Source: Anaerolineae bacterium (lineage in GTDB: Bacteria; Chloroflexota; Anaerolineae; Promineifilales; Promineifilaceae). From it: a DNA stretch of 64,000 nt. The translations under genes and the position numbers were made by a program. Position 1 is the first letter of the stretch; every line of letters begins with the position of its first letter. The stretch covers positions 1 through 64,000 of the forward strand of contig JAHDWJ010000001.1 of the NCBI GenBank assembly GCA_023384415.1, written 5' to 3'. The notes beneath the pieces are model-generated. The model ran no database searches. It was given only the letters and a program-made list of their open reading frames with translations, and had not been told where the DNA came from. This document shows, piece by piece, positions 51,825 to 61,579 of the stretch.

Positions 51825-53234
51825 ATGAATCGTATTGCTGTTGTTCTGTTAGCGGCCGGGAAGGGGACGCGCATGAACTCCAAACGGCCCAAAATTCTCC
51901 ATGAGGTGGGGGGCAAGCCGATGGTGCAACATGCGTTTGTCGCGGCCGCAGCCATCGCCACCATCCCCCCTGTCCTCGTCATCGCCCCAGATGATGACGG
52001 GGTGCCCAATTTGCTGGGGGAACAGGCCAGCTATGTCACCCAGGGGGAGCAATTGGGCACAGGCCATGCTACTTTGATGGCGCGAGAGCTGCTGCGCGGC
52101 CGTGCCGACCAGATCATCGTCACCTACGGGGATATGCCCCTGCTCAAAGCCGACACCCTGGCCCAGATGGCCCAAATTCAGGCCCAAACCCAGGCCGTCA
52201 TCACCATGCTCACCGTCAAAGGCGACCTCACCTCATCCTTTGGCCGGGTGGTGCGGGATGAAGACGGGCAGGTGCAAGAAATTGTTGAGATGGCCGAAGC
52301 CCGCCGTCGCCCCAACACCGCCGAACTCCTCTCCATCACTGAGCATAATGTAGGAGTTTACTGCTTTGACGCCCCCTGGCTGTGGGACAATCTGGACAAA
52401 CTCCCCCTACGCCAGGCCCGCTCCGGCCCGGAATATTACCTGACTGATACGGTCGAGATGGCCGTGCAGCAGGGGCGAGAAGTGGTAGCCTTGATGACCG
52501 ATGATGACAGCGAATGCCTGGGGGCCGGCACACGGGCGGAGATGGTGGCCGTAGAGCGAGCGTTCCGCCAGCGGATGGTGCAGAAATGGCTGGAGAATGG
52601 GGTCACGATTGTTGATCCGGCCGCGACCTATATTGACCCGGAAGTGACCATTGGGCAAGATACGGTAATCTGGCCCAATAGTTATCTGCAAGGCCATACC
52701 CAGATCGGTCCTGATTGCATCATCGGCCCTAACGTTATTTTGCGCCAGGTGGTCATTCCTGGGGGCAGCCGGGTGGAGCAGACCCGCCTGATTGGGCCTG
52801 CTGAAACATCCCCTGCTTCCCCCCAGTTATCCCCCATCAGCGAAGCCGAGAAGTCCGCCTTGCTCGCGGCCGCGCACCAGGCCCGCCCCCAAGCCTACGC
52901 CCCTTACTCCAACTACCTGGTTAGTGCGGCCATCCTGGCCGAAGACGGCCGCATCTTCACCGGTGTCAACGTCGAAAACGCTTCCTACGGCCTCACCATT
53001 TGCGCCGAACGAAACGCCATTGGCCAGGCCGCGGCCGCAGGGGTGCGCCACATCCGCGCTGCCGTTGTCCTCACCGAAAACGGGGGCACCCCTTGCGGGG
53101 CCTGCCGCCAGGTCCTCAGCGAATTTGCCGACGACATCCCCATCTGGCTGGCCGACGCTCAGGGCAACCTTCGTCAAACCAGCCTACATACCCTGCTGCC
53201 AGACCATTTCGGGCCGGAGAAGTTGAGTTTCTAG
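51825..53234 (+). CDS. GlmU-type uridylyltransferase fused to cytidine deaminase
   Basis: 469 residues in one continuous frame. Residues 1-225 match the GlmU pyrophosphorylase domain (LAAGKGTRM, RPKILHEVGGKP, QGEQLGTGHA, TYGDMPLL, YYLTD). Only a few left-handed beta-helix turns follow (about 265-325), so the GlmU acetyltransferase domain is missing. Residues 341-469 are a full cytidine deaminase: zinc Cys393 and catalytic Glu395 in CAERNAI, and Cys424 and Cys427 in PCGACRQVL. The first part would make UDP-GlcNAc or a related sugar nucleotide; the second converts cytidine to uridine. A Ser/Pro-rich linker (326-340) joins them. AGAGGTG precedes the ATG. Confidence 0.88.
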   Translation: MNRIAVVLLAAGKGTRMNSKRPKILHEVGGKPMVQHAFVAAAAIATIPPVLVIAPDDDGVPNLLGEQASYVTQGEQLGTGHATLMARELLRGRADQIIVTYGDMPLLKADTLAQMAQIQAQTQAVITMLTVKGDLTSSFGRVVRDEDGQVQEIVEMAEARRRPNTAELLSITEHNVGVYCFDAPWLWDNLDKLPLRQARSGPEYYLTDTVEMAVQQGREVVALMTDDDSECLGAGTRAEMVAVERAFRQRMVQKWLENGVTIVDPAATYIDPEVTIGQDTVIWPNSYLQGHTQIGPDCIIGPNVILRQVVIPGGSRVEQTRLIGPAETSPASPQLSPISEAEKSALLAAAHQARPQAYAPYSNYLVSAAILAEDGRIFTGVNVENASYGLTICAERNAIGQAAAAGVRHIRAAVVLTENGGTPCGACRQVLSEFADDIPIWLADAQGNLRQTSLHTLLPDHFGPEKLSF

Positions 53235-53297
53235 TTTTGAGTTGGTCTTATCGCTAGCGCTTTGGCAAGCGCACTCACTTGCCCACCCATTCGCCCT

Positions 53298-54017
53298 ATG
53301 GAAAAAATATTAATTGTTGAAGATGAACCTGCGTTATTAGAAACCTTAAGCTATAACCTCACCCGCCAGGGGTATGAGGTGGTCCAGGCCAGCGATGGCC
53401 TGGTTGCCCTGAAACTGGCCCGCGAACAGCAACCTGACCTGGTGGTGCTGGATGTCATGCTGCCTGGCCTGGATGGGTTTGAGGTGTGCCGCATCTTACG
53501 CAAAGAGACGAGCATTCCCATCCTCATGCTCACCGCCCGCGCCGATGAGGTAGATAAGGTGGTGGGGCTGGAGATGGGGGCGGATGATTATTTGACCAAG
53601 CCGTTCAGTATGCGGGAGCTGTTGGCCCGCGTGAAGGCCCATCTGCGCCGCATCCGCATCATTCGGGAAGAGATGGTGGCTGAAAACGCGGCCGCGTCCA
53701 CCCCACTCCCCGCCGAACCCACCTTCACCTTTACCAACCTCATCATTGACGACAACCGGCGCGAAGTATTGCTAAACCAACAGCCGCTGCGCCTTAAACC
53801 CAAAGAGTATGATCTGCTCCTCTTCCTGGCCCGCCACCGGGGTATTGCCCTGTCCCGCGATCTGATTTTAGAGCGGGTGTGGGGATGGGAGTATGACGGC
53901 AACAGCCGCACCGTTGATGTCCATGTGCGCTGGCTGCGGGAAAAAATTGAAGCCGACGCCGCCAACCCCACTCGCATCGTTACCGTCCGCAGCATCGGCT
54001 ACCGGTTTGAAGGGTAG
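53298..54017 (+). CDS. phoB: PhoB-type response regulator
   Basis: 239 residues from the ATG at 53298; an upstream frame to 53262 is not supported. Receiver domain with acidic pocket EDEP, phosphorylated Asp in [10 protein letters not shown] and Lys in [11 protein letters not shown]-binding winged helix with [18 protein letters not shown] and [15 protein letters not shown]. It is an OmpR/PhoB regulator. The kinase gene 94 bp downstream and the pst operon after it make phosphate control the obvious job. Confidence 0.92.
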   Translation: MEKILIVEDEPALLETLSYNLTRQGYEVVQASDGLVALKLAREQQPDLVVLDVMLPGLDGFEVCRILRKETSIPILMLTARADEVDKVVGLEMGADDYLTKPFSMRELLARVKAHLRRIRIIREEMVAENAAASTPLPAEPTFTFTNLIIDDNRREVLLNQQPLRLKPKEYDLLLFLARHRGIALSRDLILERVWGWEYDGNSRTVDVHVRWLREKIEADAANPTRIVTVRSIGYRFEG

Positions 54018-54023
54018 AAAATA

Positions 54024-54085
54024 GGAGTGAGTGCTGAGGACTGAGTGAAGGCTCCGCTCAGCCCTTTCACCTCAGCCCTCACTCC
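54024..54085 (+). terminator. Imperfect hairpin between phoB and phoR
   Basis: GGAGTGAG (54024-54031) and CTCACTCC (54078-54085) with further paired blocks (CTGAGG/CCTCAG, GTGAA/TTCAC) inside. It may attenuate the kinase transcript; the word set also recurs as an intergenic repeat. Confidence 0.55.
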
Positions 54086-54111
54086 TCACCCCTTTCACCT
54101 CACTCCTCACT

Positions 54112-55893
54112 ATGTTTCGTAACATCCGCTGGCGTATTGCCGTTCCCTATCTGGTGCTGATTCTCCTGGTGATGGGGGGGCTGACAGCCTATCTCTCCTC
54201 ATTGGTCAATCAGGCGTATCTGGCGGCGTTGCAGCGGCAGCTTTTGGCTGAGGCCCGACTGCTGGCTAAGGAAGCGGAACCGTGGTTCGCGGCCGCGCCC
54301 CCCCCTGTCGGCGCCCCCCTTATTCAGTCGCAAATCAGCCAGTGGGCAGCCTTATTGAACGCCCGTATTACCCTCATCGCCGCCGATGGCACCGTCCTGG
54401 CTGAATCATTCACCGCCCCGGAGCAAATAGAAAACCACCTGTTCCGGGCCGAAATCCAGCAAGCATTACAGGCAGATGAAGGAAGCAGTATCCGATTTAG
54501 CCAGACGGTTGGGGAAGAGATGATGTACGGGGCTGTCTCCCTTAACCAGGGTGGAGAGGCTGTGGGTGTGCTGCGGGTGGGGGTGTCGCTGCGGGAGATT
54601 ACCGCTCAACTCAACCAGATACGCCAAACCCTATTGGTGGTCGCAGTTATCACAACCAGCATCGCCCTCATCATCGCCCTCATCATCGCCGAACGGACAG
54701 CCCGCCCCATCCGCCAGTTGACCCAGGTGGCCGGCCGCCTGGCCGCCGGCGATCTGGATGCCCGGCTGCACAATATCAACACCCGTGACGAAGTACGGGA
54801 CCTGGCTCTGGCCTTTAACCAGATGGGGGACCAACTGCGGGAGCAAATTACCCGGCTGGCGGATGGCAATGATCGGCTGCGGGCGGTGCTGGAAAATATG
54901 GCTGATGGGGTCCTCATCACCGACAACCTGGGGCAGGTGAGTTTGCTCAACGCGGCGGCCCAGCGGCTGTTAAAAATTACTGAGGGGGAAGTAGCGGAAC
55001 GCGGCCGCAGCTTTGCCGCCATCGTCCGTCATCACCAGCTTATTGAGTTGTGGCAGCAAGCCCGTCAGGCCCAACAAGAGCGAATCGCCACTATTGAGTT
55101 AAGCCAGCAGGGATTATTTGTCCAGATGACCATCACCCCCCTGCATAGTACTGACCCCCAATCATATCTCATTATTTTGCAAGATTTGACCCGCATCCGC
55201 CGCCTGGAAACGGTACGCCGTGACTTTATCAGCAATATCTCCCACGAACTCCGCACCCCCCTGGCTTCCCTCAGAGCTTTGGTGGAAACGCTGCGTGACA
55301 CGGCCCTGGATGACCCTCCGGCTACGCTCCGTTTTCTGGACCGGGCCGAGACGGAAGTGGACGCCCTGACCCAGATGGTGCAAGAGTTAATGGATTTGTC
55401 TAGTTTGGAAAGCGGCCGCGTCCCCTTGCGCGTTCAACCGGTAGCCGTCAGCGATATCCTGCTCCCATCCATTGAACGGTTCACTCCCCAGGCCACCAGA
55501 GGGCAGATCAGCCTGGTGTTAGATTTACCCCGGGGGCTACCCCAGGTCCTGGCCGACCCCGACCGCATCCAGCAGGTCGTCCGCAACCTCATCCACAACG
55601 CCCTCAAATTCACCCCCCCAGGCGGGCAAATCACCCTCTCGGCCACCCCCCACGCTAACGAAGTACGGATTTCCGTGCAGGATACCGGGTTGGGTATCTC
55701 CCCCCAAGACATCCCCCGCATCTTTGAACGTTTCTACAAATCAGATCGCTCCCGACAAAGCGGCGGCACCGGCTTAGGTTTAGCCATCGCCCGCCACATG
55801 ATTCAGGCCCACGGGGGCAACATCTGGGTCAAAAGCAAAGAGCAGCAAGGCAGCACCTTCACCTTCACCCTGCCCGTGGCTGATAGGGAGTAG
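54112..55893 (+). CDS. phoR: PhoR-type sensor histidine kinase
   Basis: 593 residues. Membrane segments at about 10-30 and 167-190 flank an extracytoplasmic sensor domain. A HAMP linker (ARPIRQLTQVAGRLAAGDLDAR) and a PAS domain (LRAVLENMADGVLITDNLG) precede HisKA (NISHELRTPLASL) and HATPase_c (NLIHNALKFTPPGGQ, DTGLGISPQDI, GGTGLGLAIARHM). The order TM-sensor-TM-HAMP-PAS-kinase is that of PhoR. It would phosphorylate PhoB under phosphate limitation. Confidence 0.92.
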   Translation: MFRNIRWRIAVPYLVLILLVMGGLTAYLSSLVNQAYLAALQRQLLAEARLLAKEAEPWFAAAPPPVGAPLIQSQISQWAALLNARITLIAADGTVLAESFTAPEQIENHLFRAEIQQALQADEGSSIRFSQTVGEEMMYGAVSLNQGGEAVGVLRVGVSLREITAQLNQIRQTLLVVAVITTSIALIIALIIAERTARPIRQLTQVAGRLAAGDLDARLHNINTRDEVRDLALAFNQMGDQLREQITRLADGNDRLRAVLENMADGVLITDNLGQVSLLNAAAQRLLKITEGEVAERGRSFAAIVRHHQLIELWQQARQAQQERIATIELSQQGLFVQMTITPLHSTDPQSYLIILQDLTRIRRLETVRRDFISNISHELRTPLASLRALVETLRDTALDDPPATLRFLDRAETEVDALTQMVQELMDLSSLESGRVPLRVQPVAVSDILLPSIERFTPQATRGQISLVLDLPRGLPQVLADPDRIQQVVRNLIHNALKFTPPGGQITLSATPHANEVRISVQDTGLGISPQDIPRIFERFYKSDRSRQSGGTGLGLAIARHMIQAHGGNIWVKSKEQQGSTFTFTLPVADRE

Positions 55894-55965
55894 TGGACAG
55901 TTAGCAGTGAGCAGTCCCAGTCGCTTAATCTCTCAATCCTCAGTCCTCACCCCCCTCTTAACCAT

Positions 55966-56034
55966 CTGTTTACAAACCCATAGCCCATCCTTAAACAAAC
56001 TCATCTGAACTGTTAAATAGAGCACCCTAATCTT
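55966..56034 (+). promoter_or_regulatory. Candidate Pho box and -10 upstream of pstS
   Basis: TTTACA (55969-55974), TTAAAC (55991-55996) and TTAAAT (56013-56018) are spaced exactly 22 bp, two helical turns, as expected for repeated PhoB-dimer sites. TAATCT (56028-56033) lies 9 bp further down and can serve as the -10. The kinase/regulator pair is just upstream. Confidence 0.6.
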
Positions 56035-56106
56035 GATCCGAAACCATTGTGGTTTGGGTACGTTTGTGTGCCCCATTTCCAAAATACTTTTTGAGGAGCA
56101 AGAAGA

Positions 56107-58113
56107 ATGATGCGTAACGTGAAAATCATGCTGTTTCTTTTACTAACAGCCCTAATTTTAGTCGCCTGTGGCGGCTCAACCGAGCCAGAAGTTGTGCGTG
56201 AAGTCGTTGAAGTTGTTGTTACCCGCACAGAAACGGTCACGGAGCAGGTCCAGGTAGAAGTGACCCGTGTGGCTACGGTCATCCAGACGGAGACAGTTGA
56301 AGTGGTTACCCTGCCGCCGGTAGATGTGTTGGCGGTGCGGGGGAACATCGTCGTTGCCGGGAGTTCCACCGTTTACCCCTTGACCGAGGCGATGGCCGAA
56401 CGGTTTCAGAGCGAAGGGTACAGCGGTAACATCACCATTGATAGCATCGGCTCTGGGGCCGGGTTTGAGCGGTTCTGTGTCAGCGGGGAGACAGACATCT
56501 CCAATGCCAGCCGCCCGATTCGCCAGAGTGAAATTGACTCTTGCCGGGCCATTGGCCGGGAACCGATTGAGTTCCGCGTTGGCACTGATGCGCTGGCCGT
56601 CGTGGTCAGCCCCAAGAACTATTTTGCCGAGAATATCACCCTGGAAGAGTTGGCATTAGCCTTTTCCACAGCGGAAACCTGGGCTGATGTCAACCCCAAT
56701 TGGCCGGCTCACCCCATTGCCCGGTTCAGTCCTGGCACCGATTCGGGGACGTTTGATTATTTTGTCGAAGAAGTGTTTGGCAATGATGAAGCTCCGATTC
56801 TCGCGGCCGCGAATCTGCAACTCAGCGAAGATGACAATGTGTTAGTACAAGGGGTCTCTGGGGATGCCTGTAATGCCAACAACCTGAGTACACCATGTGC
56901 TATCGGTTACTTCGGTTATGCCTACTACCAGGAAAACCCTGGGGCGTTGAAGATTCTGGACATTGAAGGGGTTGAAGCAACCGCCGGGCATGTTGAAGAT
57001 GGGACGTATGCTCTGGCGCGGCCGCTGTTCATCTACTCTGATGCCACTGTTATGGCCGAGAAACCCCAGGTGGCGGCTTTCATCAACTTCTACCTGACCT
57101 TTGTCAACGAGGAAGTTGTCAAAGTAGGGTACTTCCCCGCCAGTACCGCTGCTTTGAACATTGCCCGTATCAATTGGGCGGCGGCACAAGGAGTGCAGGT
57201 CGCGCAGCCGGCCATGTCTGGCATTATCTTGCCGCCGGTAGATGTGTTGGCGGTGCGGGGGAACATCGTCGTTGCCGGGAGTTCCACCGTTTACCCCTTG
57301 ACCGAGGCGATGGCCGAACGGTTTCAGAGCGAAGGGTACAGCGGTAACATCACCATTGATAGCATCGGCTCTGGGGCCGGGTTTGAGCGGTTCTGTGTCA
57401 GCGGGGAGACAGACATCTCCAATGCCAGCCGCCCGATTCGCCAGAGTGAAATTGACTCTTGCCGGGCCATTGGCCGGGAACCGATTGAGTTCCGCGTTGG
57501 CACTGATGCGCTGGCCGTCGTGGTCAGCCCCAAGAACTATTTTGCCGAGAATATCACCCTGGAAGAGTTGGCATTAGCCTTTTCCACAGCGGAAACCTGG
57601 GCTGATGTCAACCCCAATTGGCCGGCTCACCCCATTGCCCGGTTCAGTCCTGGCACCGATTCGGGGACGTTTGATTATTTTGTCGAAGAAGTGTTTGGCA
57701 ATGATGAAGCTCCGATTCTCGCGGCCGCGAATCTGCAACTCAGCGAAGATGACAATGTGTTAGTACAAGGGGTCTCTGGGGATGCCTGTAATGCCAACAA
57801 CCTGAGTACACCATGTGCTATCGGTTACTTCGGTTATGCCTACTACCAGGAAAACCCTGGGGCGTTGAAGATTCTGGACATTGAAGGGGTTGAAGCAACC
57901 GCCGGGCATGTTGAAGATGGGACGTATGCTCTGGCGCGGCCGCTGTTCATCTACTCTGATGCCACTGTTATGGCCGAGAAACCCCAGGTGGCGGCTTTCA
58001 TCAACTTCTACCTGACCTTTGTCAACGAGGAAGTCGTCAAAGTTGGTTACTTCCCCGCCAGCAATGATGCTTTGAACCTGGCTCGATTCAATTGGATTAA
58101 CGCGAATAATTAA
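56107..58113 (+). CDS. pstS: PstS-like phosphate-binding lipoprotein, tandem double domain
   Basis: 668 residues. Lipobox LVAC (Cys21), a Val/Glu/Thr-rich spacer to about residue 68, then two PstS domains of 306-residue period. Each has the phosphate-loop motifs [16 protein letters not shown] and GTDSGTFDYF, so both sites look able to bind phosphate. DNA from 56312-57116 is identical to 57230-58034 as far as I can read, while the tails diverge (ASTAALNIARINW against ASNDALNLARFNW). It delivers phosphate to PstC/PstA. A terminator follows the gene, so it is probably made in excess over the permease. Confidence 0.93.
   Translation: MMRNVKIMLFLLLTALILVACGGSTEPEVVREVVEVVVTRTETVTEQVQVEVTRVATVIQTETVEVVTLPPVDVLAVRGNIVVAGSSTVYPLTEAMAERFQSEGYSGNITIDSIGSGAGFERFCVSGETDISNASRPIRQSEIDSCRAIGREPIEFRVGTDALAVVVSPKNYFAENITLEELALAFSTAETWADVNPNWPAHPIARFSPGTDSGTFDYFVEEVFGNDEAPILAAANLQLSEDDNVLVQGVSGDACNANNLSTPCAIGYFGYAYYQENPGALKILDIEGVEATAGHVEDGTYALARPLFIYSDATVMAEKPQVAAFINFYLTFVNEEVVKVGYFPASTAALNIARINWAAAQGVQVAQPAMSGIILPPVDVLAVRGNIVVAGSSTVYPLTEAMAERFQSEGYSGNITIDSIGSGAGFERFCVSGETDISNASRPIRQSEIDSCRAIGREPIEFRVGTDALAVVVSPKNYFAENITLEELALAFSTAETWADVNPNWPAHPIARFSPGTDSGTFDYFVEEVFGNDEAPILAAANLQLSEDDNVLVQGVSGDACNANNLSTPCAIGYFGYAYYQENPGALKILDIEGVEATAGHVEDGTYALARPLFIYSDATVMAEKPQVAAFINFYLTFVNEEVVKVGYFPASNDALNLARFNWINANN
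56312..58034 (+). repeat. Tandem 918-bp repeat inside pstS
   Basis: Copy 1 is 56312-57116 and copy 2 is 57230-58034, offset 918 bp. They look identical base for base, including octamers at 56802 and 57720. The segment between them (57117-57229) and the tail after copy 2 differ from each other. Confidence 0.9.
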
Positions 58114-58367
58114 GGGGTATTGGTGTATCGGTGTATTGGTGTATTGGCAGTTGCTCTGTCCATCATCACTACACCTATACACTATGTTAAACGACAGGAT
58201 GAGGTGATCCTTGCCTCATCCTGTTTTGTTGTAACTGTCCATCCTGGTAAGTTGCCTGTAGGAAAAGCGGATTTACAATCTTGTGCGTTTCAGGTTTCAG
58301 GTTTCAGGTTGGTAACTGATGCCTGATGCCTGCTCACTGCTTACGAACACCAGGATGGAGGCGAATG
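58114..58367. other. pstS-pstC gap with GTGTATTG repeats
   Basis: Holds about four degenerate GGTGTATT units at 58116-58147 (the complement recurs at 32748-32763), the terminator below, and GGTTTCA-type words at 58288-58320. No gene supported. Confidence 0.6.
58194..58228 (+). terminator. Intrinsic terminator after pstS
   Basis: ACAGGATGAGG (58194-58204) and CCTCATCCTGT (58214-58224), perfect 11-bp stem, 9-base loop, then TTTTG. It should favour PstS over downstream genes. Confidence 0.85.
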
Positions 58368-59363
58368 ATGGCAAAAGGAGAAAAAATGGCAACACAAACA
58401 CCGGCCCTTGTGGGTACACCGGCCCAGCCGTCACAACTGTTGAAGCGGCCGCGACCGGGTGAAATGCTCATCCAGGGATTTCTCTTCCTTTGTGGGGCAA
58501 TCTCAATTTTGACGACCATTGGTATCGTTTACGAATTGGGCAAAGAGGCGATGCTCTTTGTGGCTACCGAAGAAGTAACCCTGATTGATTTCTTTACCAA
58601 AACCAAATGGCAGCCGGCCATTGGTGAATTTGGTATCTGGCCGCTGGTTTTAGCCACCCTACTTACCAGCGTTATTGCTATGGTTGTGGCTTTGCCGTTA
58701 GGGTTGGCCTCGGCCATTTACCTGAGCGAATACGCCAGCGAACGTGTTCGCAGTACACTCAAACCAATCTTAGAGGTGCTGGCAGGGATTCCCACCGTTG
58801 TCTATGGCTACTTTGCCCTAACCTTTATGACCCCCTTACTGCGACTCATTTTTGGGGATGGGACAGTGCAAATTTTTAACACTGCCTCAGCCGGTATCGT
58901 CGTCGGTATTCTCATCATTCCCCTGGTCAGTTCCATGAGTGAAGACGCTTTACATGCTGTCCCCCGCTCGTTACGAGAAGCCTCTTATGCCCTGGGGGCC
59001 ACCAAGTTAGAAACCTCGGTGCGGGTAGTGGTACCGGCCGCCCTCTCAGGAATCACGGCCGCCTTTGTAGTGGCTATCTCCAGAGCTATCGGCGAGACGA
59101 TGGTGGTCGCTATTGCCGCCGGGGCCGGGCCACGCAACTTTGAGATTGGCAAAGATGGCCTGTTTAGTTACATTCTCAACCCGTTTATTGCCGGGGAGAC
59201 AATGACCGGTCACATTGTCCGTATCAGCAGCGGCGACCTCTCCTACAACTCCATTGATTACAACAGCATCTTTGCCATTGGTCTGCTCCTCTTCATAATG
59301 ACTTTAGGTCTCAATATGATGAGCCGCCGCTTTGTGGCCCGTTTCCGGGAGGTGTATGAATGA
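58368..59363 (+). CDS. pstC: PstC phosphate permease
   Basis: 331 residues from the second ATG of an ATGATG pair at 58368, which has GGAGG six bases upstream; a third ATG at 58386 also has a site, and an upstream frame to 58326 is unlikely. It has six membrane segments with the permease EAA loop ([23 protein letters not shown]) and [14 protein letters not shown], as in PstC. It forms the channel with PstA. The stop overlaps the pstA ATG (ATGA). Confidence 0.93.
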   Translation: MAKGEKMATQTPALVGTPAQPSQLLKRPRPGEMLIQGFLFLCGAISILTTIGIVYELGKEAMLFVATEEVTLIDFFTKTKWQPAIGEFGIWPLVLATLLTSVIAMVVALPLGLASAIYLSEYASERVRSTLKPILEVLAGIPTVVYGYFALTFMTPLLRLIFGDGTVQIFNTASAGIVVGILIIPLVSSMSEDALHAVPRSLREASYALGATKLETSVRVVVPAALSGITAAFVVAISRAIGETMVVAIAAGAGPRNFEIGKDGLFSYILNPFIAGETMTGHIVRISSGDLSYNSIDYNSIFAIGLLLFIMTLGLNMMSRRFVARFREVYE

Positions 59364-61579
59364 GCCGCGCACCTCACTCTTTTCCTGAAGGGGCTGCCCT
59401 GGAACAGCAAATCAGCCGCCGCCACCGTCAGGGCACCTTTGGCCGTACCCTCTTTTTGGGGTCTACCATCATTGCTATTCTGACCTTGATCGCCTTGTTA
59501 TATAACATTCTTAACCAGGTGTTTGGCCTGGTGGCCGTAGAAAACCAAATTCCCCCGGCCAGTCTGGTATTGACCCTGGATCAGGCGCGGATGCTTGGTT
59601 CTAGCAATACCTTCACCAGTGAAGATGATACCGACCTGGTGGCCGGTATTGCCGATGATCCGTATGCCATTGGCTTTTTTGGCTATGCTTATTATCAGGA
59701 GTACCAGGACCAGCTAAAAGCGTTACAGGTAGAAGGGTCAGAACCCACCGAGAGAAATGCGGCCAGAGGAGATTATTTGTTAGCGCGGCCGCTGTACATT
59801 TACACCACCCCAGAGATTATCCAGCGTAACCAGGGGGTGTCTGTTTTTATCAACTATTACCTTACCCACCTGGCTGAGTTGAATAATGAGGTAGGGTACT
59901 TTTACGCCGGAGATGAGGCTATGCTGACGGCCCAGGATTTATGGAGCAGCCACAGCGGCCTGAACCTGGCCCCGGGGCAATTTGCCATTATTAACCCGGC
60001 GGGTCTAGGCAACAATGTTCGTATTGCCGGGAGTTCGACGGTGTACCCATTGACCCTGGCGGCCGCAGACCAGATCGCGGCCGCAGGGTTTGAGGGGCAG
60101 ATGACCATTGACAACATCGGTACCAGTGCCGGGTTCCGCGCCTTTTGTGAGCGAGGCAGTCCGGTGGAAATCGTCAACGCCAGCCGGGCGATCAAACCGG
60201 CCGAATTTCAAGCCTGCCGTTCCGCCAACCGGCGCCCCATCGGCTTCGTCGTAGCTATAGATACCCTGGCCGTCGTTGTCAGCCAACAAAATGATTTCCT
60301 GACCGATGTCACCCAAGATGAGCTACGGGAAATTTTCACCACTGCTGAACGGTGGTCTGATGTCAACCCCCGCTGGCCTGATGAGCCGATTAAACGATTT
60401 ATCCCTGGATCGGACAGCGGCACCTTAGATTTTTTCACCGAAACGATCTTTTTTGAATCGTTAGAAGATTTGCCCAAAGAGGATTTGGTCAACATCTTGC
60501 AACAAAACATCTCTGTGGGGCTGGGGCGCCGCCTGGAGCGGGATCAACGGTTTTACGAAGATCGGTTTGTCTTTGAAGACCCGGCCCTCTTTGCCGAAGT
60601 GTGTGCCAGTGATGAGCCACCTGCCGGCTGTACCCTGCGGCCGCGTGATCAAAATGATGTATACCAGTTGGTTTTAGCCAACGTAGTGAAACCAGACGTG
60701 GTCCGCACCTGGTCGCTGGTGGATTCGATCTTTAAGCGACGTGAGATCGCCCTGGAAGTGGAAACCAGTTTCCCCAATGCGGAGTTAGAGTTCCGTTCCT
60801 GGCTTACCCCCCAATTCGTCCGCAGCCCCCAATCTAGCACCCCAGAGTTGGCCGGTGTCCGTACCGCCATTCGCGGTTCTCTGTGGACTATTTTCATCAC
60901 CCTGGCTTTTTCTTTCCCGATAGGGGTGGGGGCGGCCATTTACCTGGAAGAGTATGCGACCGATAATCGGCTAAACCGGATGATCCAGACCAATATCAAT
61001 AATCTGGCTGGGGTGCCCTCGATTATTTATGGGATGTTGGGGCTGGCGATTTTTGTGCGGACGTTGGAACCAATTACCAGTGGGGCCATCTTTGGGGTGG
61101 TGGAAAGCACCACTTCGGCCAATGGGCGGACGATTCTTTCCGCTGGTCTGACGTTAGGGCTGCTTATTCTGCCGCTCATTATCATCAACGGCCAGGAAGC
61201 GATTCGGGCGGTGCCCAATTCGCTGCGCCAGGCCGGCATGGCCCTGGGAGCGACTAAATGGCAAACGATCTGGCATCATGTCCTGCCCAATGCCCTGCCC
61301 GGTATCCTGACGGGGACGATTTTGGCGGTCTCGCGGGCTATTGGGGAGACGGCCCCGATTGTGGTGGTGGGGGCTTCAACCTTTATCACCATTGACCCAG
61401 ATGGGCCGTTTTCTAAGTTTACGACGCTGCCAATTCAGATTTACCAATGGACATCGCGGCCGCAAGAGGAGTTCAGGAGCATTGCTGCGGCCGCTATCGT
61501 CGTCCTGCTGGCGATGCTGCTCACCCTCAACGCCTCAGCCGTCATCCTGCGCAACCGCACTACCAGGAGGTTATCATGA
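59360..61579 (+). CDS. pstA: PstA permease with inserted, circularly permuted phosphate-binding domain
   Basis: 739 residues, far longer than the usual ~300. One membrane segment at about 33-55 is followed by a soluble insert, then by the normal PstA core from about residue 500 ([38 protein letters not shown] loop [22 protein letters not shown]). The insert holds a C-terminal half of a PstS-type domain at about 81-205 ([29 protein letters not shown]) followed by an N-terminal half at about 218-365 ([28 protein letters not shown]). All three phosphate-loop motifs are kept. Order is C-half then N-half, the reverse of PstS. Residues 366-500 are a further spacer. It starts overlapping pstC and ends overlapping pstB. 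Confidence 0.9.
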   Translation: MSRAPHSFPEGAALEQQISRRHRQGTFGRTLFLGSTIIAILTLIALLYNILNQVFGLVAVENQIPPASLVLTLDQARMLGSSNTFTSEDDTDLVAGIADDPYAIGFFGYAYYQEYQDQLKALQVEGSEPTERNAARGDYLLARPLYIYTTPEIIQRNQGVSVFINYYLTHLAELNNEVGYFYAGDEAMLTAQDLWSSHSGLNLAPGQFAIINPAGLGNNVRIAGSSTVYPLTLAAADQIAAAGFEGQMTIDNIGTSAGFRAFCERGSPVEIVNASRAIKPAEFQACRSANRRPIGFVVAIDTLAVVVSQQNDFLTDVTQDELREIFTTAERWSDVNPRWPDEPIKRFIPGSDSGTLDFFTETIFFESLEDLPKEDLVNILQQNISVGLGRRLERDQRFYEDRFVFEDPALFAEVCASDEPPAGCTLRPRDQNDVYQLVLANVVKPDVVRTWSLVDSIFKRREIALEVETSFPNAELEFRSWLTPQFVRSPQSSTPELAGVRTAIRGSLWTIFITLAFSFPIGVGAAIYLEEYATDNRLNRMIQTNINNLAGVPSIIYGMLGLAIFVRTLEPITSGAIFGVVESTTSANGRTILSAGLTLGLLILPLIIINGQEAIRAVPNSLRQAGMALGATKWQTIWHHVLPNALPGILTGTILAVSRAIGETAPIVVVGASTFITIDPDGPFSKFTTLPIQIYQWTSRPQEEFRSIAAAAIVVLLAMLLTLNASAVILRNRTTRRLS

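Noticed and set aside
56312..58034. PstS duplication as an assembly artefact
   Set aside because: The tails after each copy differ while staying in frame, which a false join would not produce. I still list long-read confirmation.
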